Source of the DNA: Clostridium sp. AM34-11AC
GTDB lineage: Bacteria > Bacillota > Clostridia > Lachnospirales > Lachnospiraceae
Reading direction: 5' to 3'
Assembly (NCBI RefSeq): GCF_003435375.1
Contig: NZ_QWGL01000004.1
Location: 62,001 to 126,000 of the forward strand
DNA: 64,000 bases
In this document: positions 17,272-25,609 of the stretch, in pieces
Layout of the letters: every line of letters begins with the position of its first letter
Numbering within the stretch: the first letter of the stretch is position 1
Notes under the pieces: generated by a model
Database searches by the model: none
Told to the model about the DNA's origin: nothing
Seen by the model: only the letters and a program-made list of their open reading frames with translations
Position numbers and translations under genes: made by a program

Positions 17272-17401
17272 GAATGTGCCTTGGCACATTTTCGCGCCTC
17301 GCGCGGTCGCTTGCGACAATCTACATCTTCGCGCGAGTGCGCATCATTGGCACATGAGTGCCTTTTATGTAATAGAGAATTCCTCGGAATTTCCTATTAC
17401 A
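17272..17401 (-). repeat. Dispersed element family A, long copy 2
   Basis: Near copy of 13934-14071. On the minus strand it follows the T-tract of the importer terminator with an imperfect hairpin (TGTAATAG/CTATTACA outside), GGCAC-tcat-GTGCC, GTCGC-aa-GCGAC and a final palindrome AATGTGCCAAGGCACATT. The hairpin differs from copy 1 in sequence but keeps its pairing. Confidence 0.8.
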
Positions 17402-17451
17402 CAAAAAACGGCAGCAAACTCTGTAATCTGCTTACAGATATCCGCTGCCGT
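17402..17451 (-). terminator. Terminator of the TrpXYZ-like importer operon
   Basis: Stem ACGGCAGC/GCTGCCGT with an inner stem CTGTAA/TTACAG, followed by six T on the minus strand, about 40 bp past the ATPase gene. Confidence 0.85.
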
Positions 17452-17491
17452 TTATCTACTTTTCGACCTGTTTCTTCTATATATATGGCCC

Positions 17492-18286
17492 CTACGACAG
17501 GATCATACGGTCGTTCGCAAGTTCGCCGCCTGCAGCTTCCTCAAACTTCGCAAGAAGATCCTGGACTGTCAGGTGTTTCTTCTCCTCTCCGGCCACATCA
17601 TAGATCACGTGGCCTGCGTTCATCATGATCAGACGGTTCCCGTGGGCGATCGCATCGCGCATGTTGTGAGTGATCATGAGTGTTGTCAGATGCTCACTGT
17701 TTACGATCTTGTCGGTTGTCTCAAGAACCTTTGCTGCCGTCTTCGGGTCGAGGGCTGCCGTGTGCTCGTCTAAAAGGAGAAGTCTCGGCTTCTTTAAGGT
17801 TGCCATGAGAAGGGTCAGCGCCTGTCTCTGTCCGCCGGAGAGAAGTCCGACTTTTGATGTGAGGCGGTCCTCAAGACCAAGGCCTAAGATCTTTAACTGC
17901 CCCCTGTAGAACTCACGCTCTTTTGCGGTGATTCCGGCCTTCAGAGAACGTGTCATTCCTCTTCTCGCCGCCAACGCCATGTTCTCCTCGATCTGCATGG
18001 TGGCAGCCGTTCCTGTCATCGGATCCTGGAATACGCGTCCGAGATACTTCGCACGCTTGTGCTCCGGGAGCTTCGTCACGTCGATATCATCGATGGTGAT
18101 CTTTCCCTCATCCACAAACCACGTTCCTGCAACTGCATTTAACATGGTAGATTTTCCTGCACCGTTTCCACCGATGACGGTGACAAAATCGCCTTCGTTT
18201 AAATGAAGATTTAATCCGTTTAACGCTGTCTTTTCATTGACGGTTCCCGCGTTGAAGGTTTTATAAATATTGTGAAGATCAAGCAC
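17492..18286 (-). CDS. ABC importer ATP-binding protein (TrpZ-like)
   Basis: Cytoplasmic ATPase of the importer encoded with the two genes upstream, 264 residues. Walker A GGNGAGKST near residue 38, signature LLSGGQRQAL, Walker B LLLLDEHTAALDP; the unusual DEHTAALDP is typical of the family that pairs with permeases of this kind. The start is the GTG at 18286: AGGAGG lies 8 nt before it, whereas the GTG at 18295 is too close to that site. It overlaps the end of the permease gene by 8 bp, so translation is probably coupled. Confidence 0.88.
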   Translation of the reverse strand: MLDLHNIYKTFNAGTVNEKTALNGLNLHLNEGDFVTVIGGNGAGKSTMLNAVAGTWFVDEGKITIDDIDVTKLPEHKRAKYLGRVFQDPMTGTAATMQIEENMALAARRGMTRSLKAGITAKEREFYRGQLKILGLGLEDRLTSKVGLLSGGQRQALTLLMATLKKPRLLLLDEHTAALDPKTAAKVLETTDKIVNSEHLTTLMITHNMRDAIAHGNRLIMMNAGHVIYDVAGEEKKHLTVQDLLAKFEEAAGGELANDRMILS

Positions 18287-19208
18287 GAGGTGCACCTCCT
18301 CTTTTTACCGGTTTAGAGAAATATTTGCCTTTCATGTACGGGATCGCAAGGAATACCGCAACGACAAGAGCTGACAGGAGTTTTAAATCATTGGAATTCA
18401 ATCCCATCCAGAGGACGACCTGAAGGACCAGATAATAAATGATCGCGCCGAAGGCAACGGAGAACAGCTTGAAACCGAAGTTCTGGCTGATCTTTCCGAA
18501 TACGACCTCACCGATGATAACGGCTGCGAGACCGATCACGATGGCGCCACGGCCTGCGTTGACATCCGCAAAGCCCTGATACTGGGCATATAAGCCGCTC
18601 GCAAAGGCAACGATCCCGTTGGAGATCATAAGACCTAAGATCTTTGTGAAATCGGTATTGATACCCTGGGCACGTGACATATTCTGGTTGGAACCCGTAG
18701 CACGGATGGAGCATCCGATCTCCGTTCCGAAGAACCAGTAGAGGACCGCGATCAGGATCACAATGATCAGCGCCACCACAAAGATCGTGTTCTTATAAAA
18801 AGCGACTCCCTTTACATAACGGAGAGACACCAAAAGATCATACTTATCCACACTGATGGCCTGATTTGCCTTACCGCCCATAATGCGGAGGTTGATGGAG
18901 TAGAGACCAAGCTGGGTCAGGATTCCCGCAAGGATCGCCGGGATCCCCATCGCCGTGTGAAAGATTCCGGTCACAAGACCCGCGATCATTCCCGCGATAA
19001 ACGCCGCAAACAGGGACACTCCCACAGAATGTCCGTTTAACATGAAAATGATGCAGACAGCACCTCCCGTACACATGGTTCCGTCCACGGTAAGGTCTGC
19101 AAGATCGAGGATCTTATATGTAATATAAACGCCGATCGCCATGATGCCCCAGATGAGTCCCTGTGCACAGGCACCCGGCAATGCATTAAACAATGTTGCA
19201 AAATTCAC
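18279..19208 (-). CDS. ABC importer permease (TrpY-like)
   Basis: Polytopic membrane protein of 309 residues with about eight hydrophobic segments; it begins NFATLFNALPGACAQGLIWG after a GTG start with AGGAGG 8 nt upstream. The pattern YKILDLADLTVDGT is characteristic of the permeases that partner with PF04392-type binding proteins, related to branched-chain amino acid permeases. The importer's substrate is uncertain: members have been linked to tryptophan, other aromatic compounds or simply left unassigned. Confidence 0.85.
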   Translation of the reverse strand: MNFATLFNALPGACAQGLIWGIMAIGVYITYKILDLADLTVDGTMCTGGAVCIIFMLNGHSVGVSLFAAFIAGMIAGLVTGIFHTAMGIPAILAGILTQLGLYSINLRIMGGKANQAISVDKYDLLVSLRYVKGVAFYKNTIFVVALIIVILIAVLYWFFGTEIGCSIRATGSNQNMSRAQGINTDFTKILGLMISNGIVAFASGLYAQYQGFADVNAGRGAIVIGLAAVIIGEVVFGKISQNFGFKLFSVAFGAIIYYLVLQVVLWMGLNSNDLKLLSALVVAVFLAIPYMKGKYFSKPVKRGGAPRA

Positions 19209-19240
19209 GTTTCTTTCCTCCTATGGCTGATGATAGCAAA

Positions 19241-19275
19241 CAGGGTGACAAAATTTTTTGCTGTTTGCCACCCTG
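19241..19275 (-). promoter_or_regulatory. Intercistronic hairpin between binding protein and permease genes
   Basis: Stem CAGGGTG/CACCCTG with an A/T-rich loop, placed where importer operons often carry a partial terminator or mRNA stabiliser that raises the amount of binding protein over permease. That role is inferred from position. Confidence 0.4.
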
Positions 19276-19300
19276 ATGTCCTCATAATTTCAAGTCGTTA

Positions 19301-20338
19301 TTATTCTTCGATCACAACGTAGTCATCCGGAACCGTGATTCCAAGTGCCTCGCAGTTTGCCTTATTGTATTTCTTTGTTACCTCCGGCGCAAACTCGATC
19401 GGCATTTCCTTTACGTCCTTGCCGTCCATCAGGATCTCTGCGCCCATCTCACCGGCTTTGTATCCGATGTCGTAGTAGTCGATGGAAAGAGTTGCAACGC
19501 CGCATCCGGAGCAGATTCCTTCTTCACCTGCAATTACCGGAACTTTCGCCGGAAGGCAGATATTGTTTATGATCTCTGCATTGGAAGCAGCCGTATTGTC
19601 AGTCGGAACATAGAGAACATCGTTCTCTCCTGCTGCTGTTGTTGTTACGGAAGCGATATCGTTGGAGTCTGCGAAGGTGTATTCCTTACAGGTATATCCG
19701 AGATCCTCAAGATATCCTTTTACGGTTGTTGCCTGATATTTGGAGTTCGGCTCTGCGGAGCAGTATAATAAGCCGACATTCTTTGCCTCCGGGAACAGCT
19801 CGTTGAGCATTGCAGCCTGCTGGTCAAGTGGAGCGAGATCGGAGGTTCCGGAAATGTTAAGACCAGTCGTACCGGTCCAATTATCGATGTCAAGAGCAGT
19901 CGCGTAGTCCGTGATGGAGGTTCCGAGGATCGGGATCTCGCTGGTTCCTGCCGCAGCGGCCTGAAGTGCTGCAGTCGCGTTTGCAAGAATCAGATCAACA
20001 TCGTTGGAAACGAACTGGTTGATGATCGTTGCGCATGTTGCGGAATCGCCGGATGCGTTCTGAAGATCAAATTTAACATTGTCACCGAGTTTATCTTTTA
20101 ATGCAGCCTCAAAGCCTTCTGTCGCCGCGTCAAGTGCCGGATGCTGGACTAACTGGCAGATACCTACGTTATAAGTCTTGCCGTCCTCTTTTGCCGCCTC
20201 AGTGGAAGCTGCTGCCGCAGCTTCTGTTTTTGCCTCTGTGGCTGCTGCTGTTGTCTCCGCTGTGGAACTGGATCCACAGCCCGTCAGTGCAGAAGCCGCA
20301 ACGACGGCTGCCATTGCAAGTGCTGTTACTTTTTTCAT
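19301..20338 (-). CDS. ABC importer substrate-binding lipoprotein (TrpX-like, PF04392)
   Basis: Extracytoplasmic lipoprotein of 345 residues that captures the substrate. Signal MKKVTALAMAAVVAASALTG with lipid Cys21, then an Ala/Thr/Glu-rich linker to about residue 52. The binding domain starts KTYNVGICQLVQHPALDAA, the standard opening of the family, followed by ATIINQFVSNDVDLILANAT. First gene of a three-gene operon; GGGGAG precedes the ATG. The gene has its own promoter (20453-20481) and no T-box or other riboswitch that I can recognise, so regulation by tryptophan is not supported by the leader. Confidence 0.87.
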   Translation of the reverse strand: MKKVTALAMAAVVAASALTGCGSSSTAETTAAATEAKTEAAAAASTEAAKEDGKTYNVGICQLVQHPALDAATEGFEAALKDKLGDNVKFDLQNASGDSATCATIINQFVSNDVDLILANATAALQAAAAGTSEIPILGTSITDYATALDIDNWTGTTGLNISGTSDLAPLDQQAAMLNELFPEAKNVGLLYCSAEPNSKYQATTVKGYLEDLGYTCKEYTFADSNDIASVTTTAAGENDVLYVPTDNTAASNAEIINNICLPAKVPVIAGEEGICSGCGVATLSIDYYDIGYKAGEMGAEILMDGKDVKEMPIEFAPEVTKKYNKANCEALGITVPDDYVVIEE

Positions 20339-20415
20339 AATATCGATCTCCCCTCAATTTTTCTCTTTTCGGAATCCTTTCCTTCATGCGGAATTCCGTT
20401 CTTAAATGCGTTGTT

Positions 20416-20481
20416 GCGTTACGCTTTAACGCGTGTGAGTGAAACTGTCATTATCATACACCCGTTTCTGTGATTCGTCAA
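20416..20481 (-). promoter_or_regulatory. Promoter and palindrome ahead of the TrpXYZ-like operon
   Basis: Minus strand TTGACG, 17-bp spacer, TATGAT (20453-20481). About 20 bp downstream of the -10 lies GCGTTA-aagcg-TAACGC (20416-20432), a possible operator at the start of the leader. Confidence 0.6.
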
Positions 20482-20506
20482 GTCGATTTCCTATTTTTAT
20501 CTATGC

Positions 20507-20550
20507 AAAAAGCGCATAAATTTCGATATTTCGAAACTTTCTGCGCTTTT
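20507..20550 (-). terminator. Terminator of recQ
   Basis: Stem AAAAGCGCA/TGCGCTTTT with inner TTTCGA/TCGAAA, then five T on the minus strand, just past the recQ stop. Confidence 0.85.
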
Positions 20551-20554
20551 AAAT

Positions 20555-22423
20555 TTATAATTCCCCACTCAAAGAATCCCTGATTTTATCCAGGAACCTC
20601 TCCCCGTACTTCTCAAACTTAAACTCTCCAACGCCGGAAACCTTCAGCATTTCCCCCTTATTTTTCGGTTTTATAAGGCACATATGTACCAGCGTCTTGT
20701 CGGAGAATACGATGTAAGGCGGGACTTTTTCTTCCTTTGCGATCTCCCTGCGAAGTTCCTTTAAGAGGTCGAAAAGCGTCGTCTCCTCCTCCGTGAAGTT
20801 CTCGCTTCCGGCCGTCATCTTTGGCTTCTTCGCACTGGAAGTCTTCCCAGTCTTCATTCTCTCCTGCTCCTTCGGGAGCTTCATCATGACTTTCTCATCT
20901 TCGCCGTTTAAGAGGGGCGCCGCGTTCTTTCCGAGTTTTACGATGGCGTACTCGTCGGATGTCACCACAAGATATTCCTTCACCTGGAGGAAATTTAAGA
21001 CCTGGCGCAATCTGTATGTGGGAACCTTCGATAACTCTCCGTAATGGGAATTCTCATCCATGTGGTAATTTCGGATCTTCACCGTCGCTGCCCCGTGGAC
21101 AGTATCCAGGATCACCGTGGTTCCATACCGCTCCCGGCACTCTGCGACGCAGCCCACGATAGCCTTCGCAATCTCCGTCACATCCATCTCCTCAAACTGT
21201 GTCTTGCAGTTCGAGCAGTTCCCGCAGTATCCGCTTCCATACTCCCCGAAATACCGCAGGATATACTCTCTCAGGCAGTCGTTCGTAAAGCAGTAGAACG
21301 TCATCTTTTTCAAGCGATCCCGGTCTCTCTCCGCAACGATCGCTCTCGTCACATCGTCAAGCTCCTCATTATCCCGGTTGTTGTCGATAAACATCTGGTT
21401 TGTCACCACATCTCGGCCGCCGTAGAGCAGCAGGCAGTCCGCCGGTTCCCCGTCACGCCCCGCGCGGCCGGCTTCCTGATAATAGCTCTCCATGTTCTTC
21501 GGCATATTGTAGTGGATCACAAAGCGGACGTTCGACTTGTCAATTCCCATGCCGAAGGCATTGGTCGCCACCATGATCTGCGCCCGGTCGAAGATGAAAT
21601 CCTCCTGATTCTGTTTTCTCTCGCTGTCGGAAAGTCCCGCGTGGTATCTCGTCACGGAAAAGCCGTCCTTCATCAGCTTCTCCGTCACCTCCTCCACGAG
21701 TTTTCTCGTCAGGCAGTAAACGATGCCGCACTGACCGGCGTGTTCTTCGATATATGTCTTTACCGCCGCATACTTGTCCTTCGGGCTCTGGACCTCGAAA
21801 TAGAGGTTTGGACGGTCGAATCCTGTTGTCGTCACCACCGGATCCTGGAGTTTCAGGAGATCGATAATATCATCCCGAACCGCCGCCGTCGCCGTTGCCG
21901 TGAAGGCGCTGACTACCGGACGTTTCGGGAGTGTACACAAAAATTCTTCTATTTTTAGGTAACCGGGCCTGAAATCCTGCCCCCACTGGGAGACACAATG
22001 GGCCTCGTCCACCGCCACCATAGCGATCTTCGCGTGGACGGCAAAATCGAGAAATTCCGGTGTCAGAAGGCGCTCCGGCGCGACGTAGATGATCGGATAT
22101 CGACCCTCGCGGGCATATCCCAGCGCTTTATAATACTGCCCTGGCGTCAGGGAACTGTTTAAATAGGCCGCATGGACTCCCGCCTGGTTCAGCGCGCTGA
22201 CCTGGTCCTTCATTAAGGAAATTAACGGTGAGATCACAAGCGTAATTCCCCCGTTCTCCCCTGCCATCAGCGCCGGGATCTGGTAACAGAGCGACTTTCC
22301 CGCACCCGTCGGCATGATTCCAAGTACGTCCCTGCCGGAGGTGATCGCGTCGATCATCTTTTCCTGTCCGTCCCGGAAAGCGTCATAGCCGAAATACTGT
22401 TTTAATACCTCATATTTATCCAT
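20555..22423 (-). CDS. recQ: ATP-dependent DNA helicase RecQ
   Basis: 3'-5' DNA helicase of recombination and replication-fork repair, 622 residues. Walker A MPTGAGKSLCYQIPAL, DEAH box VDEAHCVSQWGQDFRPGY (including the RecQ aromatic-rich loop), helicase C domain with ATNAFGMGIDKSNVRFVIH, then the zinc-binding Cys set at CLREYILRYFG..CGNCSNC, the RQC winged helix, and a C-terminal HRDC-like domain (FDLLKELRREIAKEEKVPPY). I start at the ATG at 22423 (GGAAAGG about 12 nt upstream); an in-frame TTG at 22465 would add 14 residues that lack family support. Confidence 0.95.
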   Translation of the reverse strand: MDKYEVLKQYFGYDAFRDGQEKMIDAITSGRDVLGIMPTGAGKSLCYQIPALMAGENGGITLVISPLISLMKDQVSALNQAGVHAAYLNSSLTPGQYYKALGYAREGRYPIIYVAPERLLTPEFLDFAVHAKIAMVAVDEAHCVSQWGQDFRPGYLKIEEFLCTLPKRPVVSAFTATATAAVRDDIIDLLKLQDPVVTTTGFDRPNLYFEVQSPKDKYAAVKTYIEEHAGQCGIVYCLTRKLVEEVTEKLMKDGFSVTRYHAGLSDSERKQNQEDFIFDRAQIMVATNAFGMGIDKSNVRFVIHYNMPKNMESYYQEAGRAGRDGEPADCLLLYGGRDVVTNQMFIDNNRDNEELDDVTRAIVAERDRDRLKKMTFYCFTNDCLREYILRYFGEYGSGYCGNCSNCKTQFEEMDVTEIAKAIVGCVAECRERYGTTVILDTVHGAATVKIRNYHMDENSHYGELSKVPTYRLRQVLNFLQVKEYLVVTSDEYAIVKLGKNAAPLLNGEDEKVMMKLPKEQERMKTGKTSSAKKPKMTAGSENFTEEETTLFDLLKELRREIAKEEKVPPYIVFSDKTLVHMCLIKPKNKGEMLKVSGVGEFKFEKYGERFLDKIRDSLSGEL

Positions 22424-22672
22424 AAAAGCATAATACCTTTCCAAATCTGATAAAGTATCGAGCAAAGTCTGCTATTGAAGCATTATTCAAATGGAACATA
22501 AAGAAAAACGATGCCGCAACGCAGCTAAGAGCATATCGAATATCAGATCATTCAGAATCAAGAATTTATTGTTGTTCCATAATATCACGCTCCTGCTCTC
22601 CGTGCAAGCCCGCAGTCCATAAACTTTTATAAAAGATGTCGCTTTTCCATCCCTGTGCCCATTCATTTTCCC

Positions 22673-22703
22673 GTTACTGTTCACGCTTTGCGCAAACAGT
22701 AAC
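22673..22703. repeat. 31-bp hairpin repeat family D, copy 1
   Basis: Stem GTTACTGTT/AACAGTAAC. A near copy is at 29620-29650, with one base pair changed on both sides, and a shortened one is at 62355-62372. Next to it, 22705-22742 forms a second hairpin, GATTTTGCCGAT/ATCGGCAAAATC. The remaining recQ-xpt gap (22424-22672) shows nothing recognisable. Confidence 0.55.
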
Positions 22704-22759
22704 TGATTTTGCCGATGCTTCGCATTCCGAATCGGCAAAATCCACTACCACCACTGTAT

Positions 22760-22800
22760 TGTACGGAATTTTCAGTTCAGAAAATTCCTACCCGTGTACA
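22760..22800. repeat. 41-bp hairpin repeat family C, copy 1
   Basis: Inner stem GGAATTTTC/GAAAATTCC with a 6-nt loop, outer TGTAC/GTACA. All 41 bases recur at 42700-42740. It sits 25 bp upstream of the xpt promoter. Confidence 0.85.
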
Positions 22801-22825
22801 GTAATATTTTCCCCGACTTTTCATC

Positions 22826-22854
22826 TTGTAATCTCCCCCCAATATTGCTATAAT
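22826..22854 (+). promoter_or_regulatory. Sigma-A promoter of xpt
   Basis: TTGTAA, 17-bp spacer, TATAAT, about 50 bp before the ATG. The short leader holds no guanine riboswitch: its conserved core bases are absent and there is not enough room. Confidence 0.75.
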
Positions 22855-22903
22855 TGGATACAATACAGATACACCCGAAAAGGGGAATTACGGAGGAAAG
22901 AAC

Positions 22904-23488
22904 ATGAACTTTTTAGAAGAGCGTATCGCGAAAGACGGTGTTGTAAAAGAGGGAAACGTATTAAAAGTTGACAGCTTTTTAAACCATCAGATGGATATCG
23001 AACTTTTTGACGAGATGGGCGCGGAGTTCAAGCGCCGTTTTGCCAATGAAAATATCAACAAGATCCTGACCATCGAGGCATCCGGTATCGGTATCGCCTG
23101 TATCGCGGCAATGCATTTCCATGTGCCGGTCGTTTTCGCTAAGAAATCCCAGAGCGTAAACCTTGACGGCGAAATGTATGTTGCTGAGGTAGAATCTTTC
23201 ACCCATAAATGTAAAAATCAGGTCATCGTTTCCAAGAAATTCCTTTCCCCGGATGACCATGTTTTAATTATCGATGACTTCCTTGCGAACGGTTATGCCC
23301 TTCAGGGACTGATCTCCATTGTCCATGAGGCGGGCGCTACAGTTGAAGGAATCGGCATCGTGGTAGAAAAAGGATTCCAGATCGGCGGACAGGTCATCAG
23401 AAATCTGGGCTACCACTTAGAGTCCTTAGCCATCGTTGAGTCCATGGACCCGGCTGCCGGCACTGTAAAATTCCGCGAACAGGACTAA
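22904..23488 (+). CDS. xpt: Xanthine phosphoribosyltransferase
   Basis: Purine salvage enzyme converting xanthine and PRPP to XMP in the cytoplasm, 194 residues, the normal length. It begins [19 protein letters not shown] and carries the PRPP-binding loop [14 protein letters not shown] and the family segment [20 protein letters not shown] lies 8 nt before the ATG. Monocistronic, with a promoter and a strong terminator. XMP made here and by guaB (55846-57300) feeds GMP synthesis. Confidence 0.95.
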   Translation: MNFLEERIAKDGVVKEGNVLKVDSFLNHQMDIELFDEMGAEFKRRFANENINKILTIEASGIGIACIAAMHFHVPVVFAKKSQSVNLDGEMYVAEVESFTHKCKNQVIVSKKFLSPDDHVLIIDDFLANGYALQGLISIVHEAGATVEGIGIVVEKGFQIGGQVIRNLGYHLESLAIVESMDPAAGTVKFREQD

Positions 23489-23492
23489 TGTA

Positions 23493-23546
23493 AAAACGGA
23501 TACTTTCGCTTCCGGCAGGAATGCCGGAGTGCAGAGTATCCGTTTT
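23493..23546 (+). terminator. Terminator of xpt, probably shared with the converging corC-like gene
   Basis: Stem AAAACGGATACT/AGTATCCGTTTT with inner CCGGC/GCCGG; A and T flanks make it usable in both directions. Confidence 0.9.
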
Positions 23547-23559
23547 CTATTTCTTCTTT

Positions 23560-24906
23560 CTATTTCTTCTCTTCTTTCGGTAACGGAATCGCAAGAACCG
23601 TCTGGATCACCTTGTTCTCCACTTTCATGATCTTTAACAGATAGTCCCCGATCCGGACACTCCCCTTCTCTCCCGCTTTCGGGATATGCCCAAGCCTGGA
23701 CACCATGAAACCGTTCAACGTGTCAAAGTTATCCTTATCTTCCTTATCAAATTCCACCCCAAGAGTCTCCTCCACATCATCTAAGAGTGTGAGACCGGTA
23801 AGCTCATATGTACCATTCTTTCTGGAAACGATATCTGGCTCTTCCTTATCATACTCGTCCAGAATATTTCCGACGATCTCCTCTAAGATATCCTCCATCG
23901 TGACGATACCCGCAAGCTGACCATACTCATCCACGACCAGCTCGATATGGATCTTCTGGGACTGCATCTCCTTAAAGAGAGAGTTGATATTCTTCGTCTC
24001 CGGAATAAAGTGTGGACTTCTGAGCAGACCCTTGATCTTTTTGATCGGCGTATTTAAATGTTCTTTCGAGTCTGTATAATGAAGCATGTCCCGCATGTGG
24101 AGAATACCGATGATATTGTCGATATCTTCCTCATAAACCGGGAATCTCGAGTAGTTTGCTTCCTTCACAACGAAATCCAGCGCTTCCTTAAGCGTGATCT
24201 CCCCGTCCAACGCAAGGACAGCCGTGCGGTGCGTCATGATATCCGCCGCCACTTTATCATCGAACTCGAAGATATTCGTGATCATCTCCGCCTCACTGGC
24301 CTCTAAGACCCCCTGCTCATGACCTTCATTGACCATATACATGATGTCTTCCTCGGTCACATTGTCATCTTTTTCGCGGATATTGATGCCCACCGCCTTC
24401 AGGGAGATATAGGCGAACTGATCCATCAGCCACGCGAACGGAAACAGAAATTTCGCCACGAGCTCCACCAGTGGAAGCACCTTATAGCAGAACCGGATCG
24501 GACTTTTCGCAGCGATGCGCTTCGGGATCACGATCCCCAGTCCCGTGAGCAGAAATGCGATTCCCACAAGTCCCGCGACATATGAAATTCCAACGGCTGC
24601 CAGATGCGGCAGCTTTGTGCGCACTCCAAGCAGCGCCGTCAGATTTCGTACCACAAACAGCAGGGAAGAGGCCCCCATTGCCAGTGTCAGGATACTCGTC
24701 GCCAGCTGATTCGTGCGGATAAAGAGGTACGGATCCTCCTGAATCTTCAGAAGCTTTTCCGCCCTCTTATTCCCCTCGTCGCGCTCATCCTCCAGCGCGC
24801 TGGTGTTCAGCGCCTGAACCGCCGCACCGAATCCGTACAACACCGCAAACAAGATCACCGATGCGGCAAATAAAACAATTCCTATCCACGAATTGCCATC
24901 GTCCAT
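23560..24906 (-). CDS. CNNM/CorC/HlyC-type membrane protein with CBS pair
   Basis: Member of the DUF21-CBS family (hemolysin C/CorC, CNNM), linked to Mg2+ or other cation export. From the chosen start it has 448 residues: DUF21 with about four membrane helices (1-175), a CBS pair from about 190 (IMTHRTAVLALDGEITLKEA, then VVDEYGQLAGIVTMEDILEEI), and a C-terminal CorC/HlyC domain (YLLKIMKVE). I use the ATG at 24906; a GGAG is 14 nt upstream, which is far. A GTG at 24966 is possible and would add 20 residues. A good promoter is at 25002-25030. Confidence 0.87.
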   Translation of the reverse strand: MDDGNSWIGIVLFAASVILFAVLYGFGAAVQALNTSALEDERDEGNKRAEKLLKIQEDPYLFIRTNQLATSILTLAMGASSLLFVVRNLTALLGVRTKLPHLAAVGISYVAGLVGIAFLLTGLGIVIPKRIAAKSPIRFCYKVLPLVELVAKFLFPFAWLMDQFAYISLKAVGINIREKDDNVTEEDIMYMVNEGHEQGVLEASEAEMITNIFEFDDKVAADIMTHRTAVLALDGEITLKEALDFVVKEANYSRFPVYEEDIDNIIGILHMRDMLHYTDSKEHLNTPIKKIKGLLRSPHFIPETKNINSLFKEMQSQKIHIELVVDEYGQLAGIVTMEDILEEIVGNILDEYDKEEPDIVSRKNGTYELTGLTLLDDVEETLGVEFDKEDKDNFDTLNGFMVSRLGHIPKAGEKGSVRIGDYLLKIMKVENKVIQTVLAIPLPKEEKK

Positions 24907-25001
24907 GAGAATTACATACACTCCTTTATCATTTTCAGTACTGCATCCAGCCGTTTCCAGATCCACGGCTGAATTGTTTCAAAGTATTTACGTATTTTTC
25001 C

Positions 25002-25030
25002 ACTATAGCATTAAATCCATGCCCCGTCAA
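25002..25030 (-). promoter_or_regulatory. Sigma-A promoter of the corC-like gene
   Basis: TTGACG, 17-bp spacer, TATAGT on the minus strand, in the short gap after mazF. Confidence 0.75.
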
Positions 25031-25082
25031 GGAATACACCCGCGATTATGTAACAGGTTCCGCCCCTTTCACAGGCATTTTC

Positions 25083-25433
25083 CTAATAGTCCCCGAGTTC
25101 CAGACTGACCTTCAGCGCCTCGTCCACCCGGCCTAACAGCTCCCCGTCAATATGGCAGATCTTTTCCCTGAGTCTCTGCTTGTCGATGGTCCGGAGCTGT
25201 TCTAAAAGGATCACAGAGTCCTTCACCATGTCACAGTCTCTGGCGGAAAGCTCCACATGGGTCGGAAGCTTCGCCTTATTCATCCTCGATGTGATCGCCG
25301 CGCAGATCACCGTGGGGCTGTGCTTATTCCCCACATCGTTCTGGATCACGAGCACGGGCCGCACACCTCCCTGCTCCGAACCGACTACCGGTCTCAGATC
25401 CGCATAATAAATATCGCCCCGTCTGATAATCAC
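25083..25433 (-). CDS. ndoA: MazF/PemK-family endoribonuclease toxin (EndoA type)
   Basis: Sequence-specific mRNA endonuclease of type II toxin-antitoxin systems, 116 residues, the normal EndoA length. It begins (V)[20 protein letters not shown], with [12 protein letters not shown] and [15 protein letters not shown], all diagnostic. The start is the GTG at 25433: GGAG lies 10 nt before it, while the GTG at 25442 overlaps that site. It is the last gene of the rex-acpS-nnr-alr operon; alr followed by this toxin is a known Firmicute order. The usual ribbon-helix-helix antitoxin gene between alr and the toxin is missing: the 176-bp gap holds no suitable frame. Confidence 0.92.
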   Translation of the reverse strand: MIIRRGDIYYADLRPVVGSEQGGVRPVLVIQNDVGNKHSPTVICAAITSRMNKAKLPTHVELSARDCDMVKDSVILLEQLRTIDKQRLREKICHIDGELLGRVDEALKVSLELGDY

Positions 25434-25609
25434 AAGTCCCACACTCCGCCTGAATTTCTATGCGGTCAGCAGATCCGGGGCTGTGCCTGCACCTGTCCCC
25501 GGCGGCTGCCGCGCTCACTCAAGAAGCCTGCAACGCGTGCTTCTTATAGTCCAGAGTATTTCCCACTTATGATATTTTATTCAGACGTACCGTTTTTCGA
25601 GCATGACCG

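Noticed and set aside
20339..20460. T-box before the TrpX-like gene
   Set aside because: No T-box sequence or antiterminator; the leader is only about 110 nt.
22801..22903. Guanine riboswitch before xpt
   Set aside because: Common in Bacilli, but the core bases are missing and the leader after the promoter is only about 45 nt.
25324..25518. 64-codon frame overlapping the toxin as a possible antitoxin
   Set aside because: Cys/Arg/Gly-rich shadow of the toxin gene in another frame; not a ribbon-helix-helix protein.
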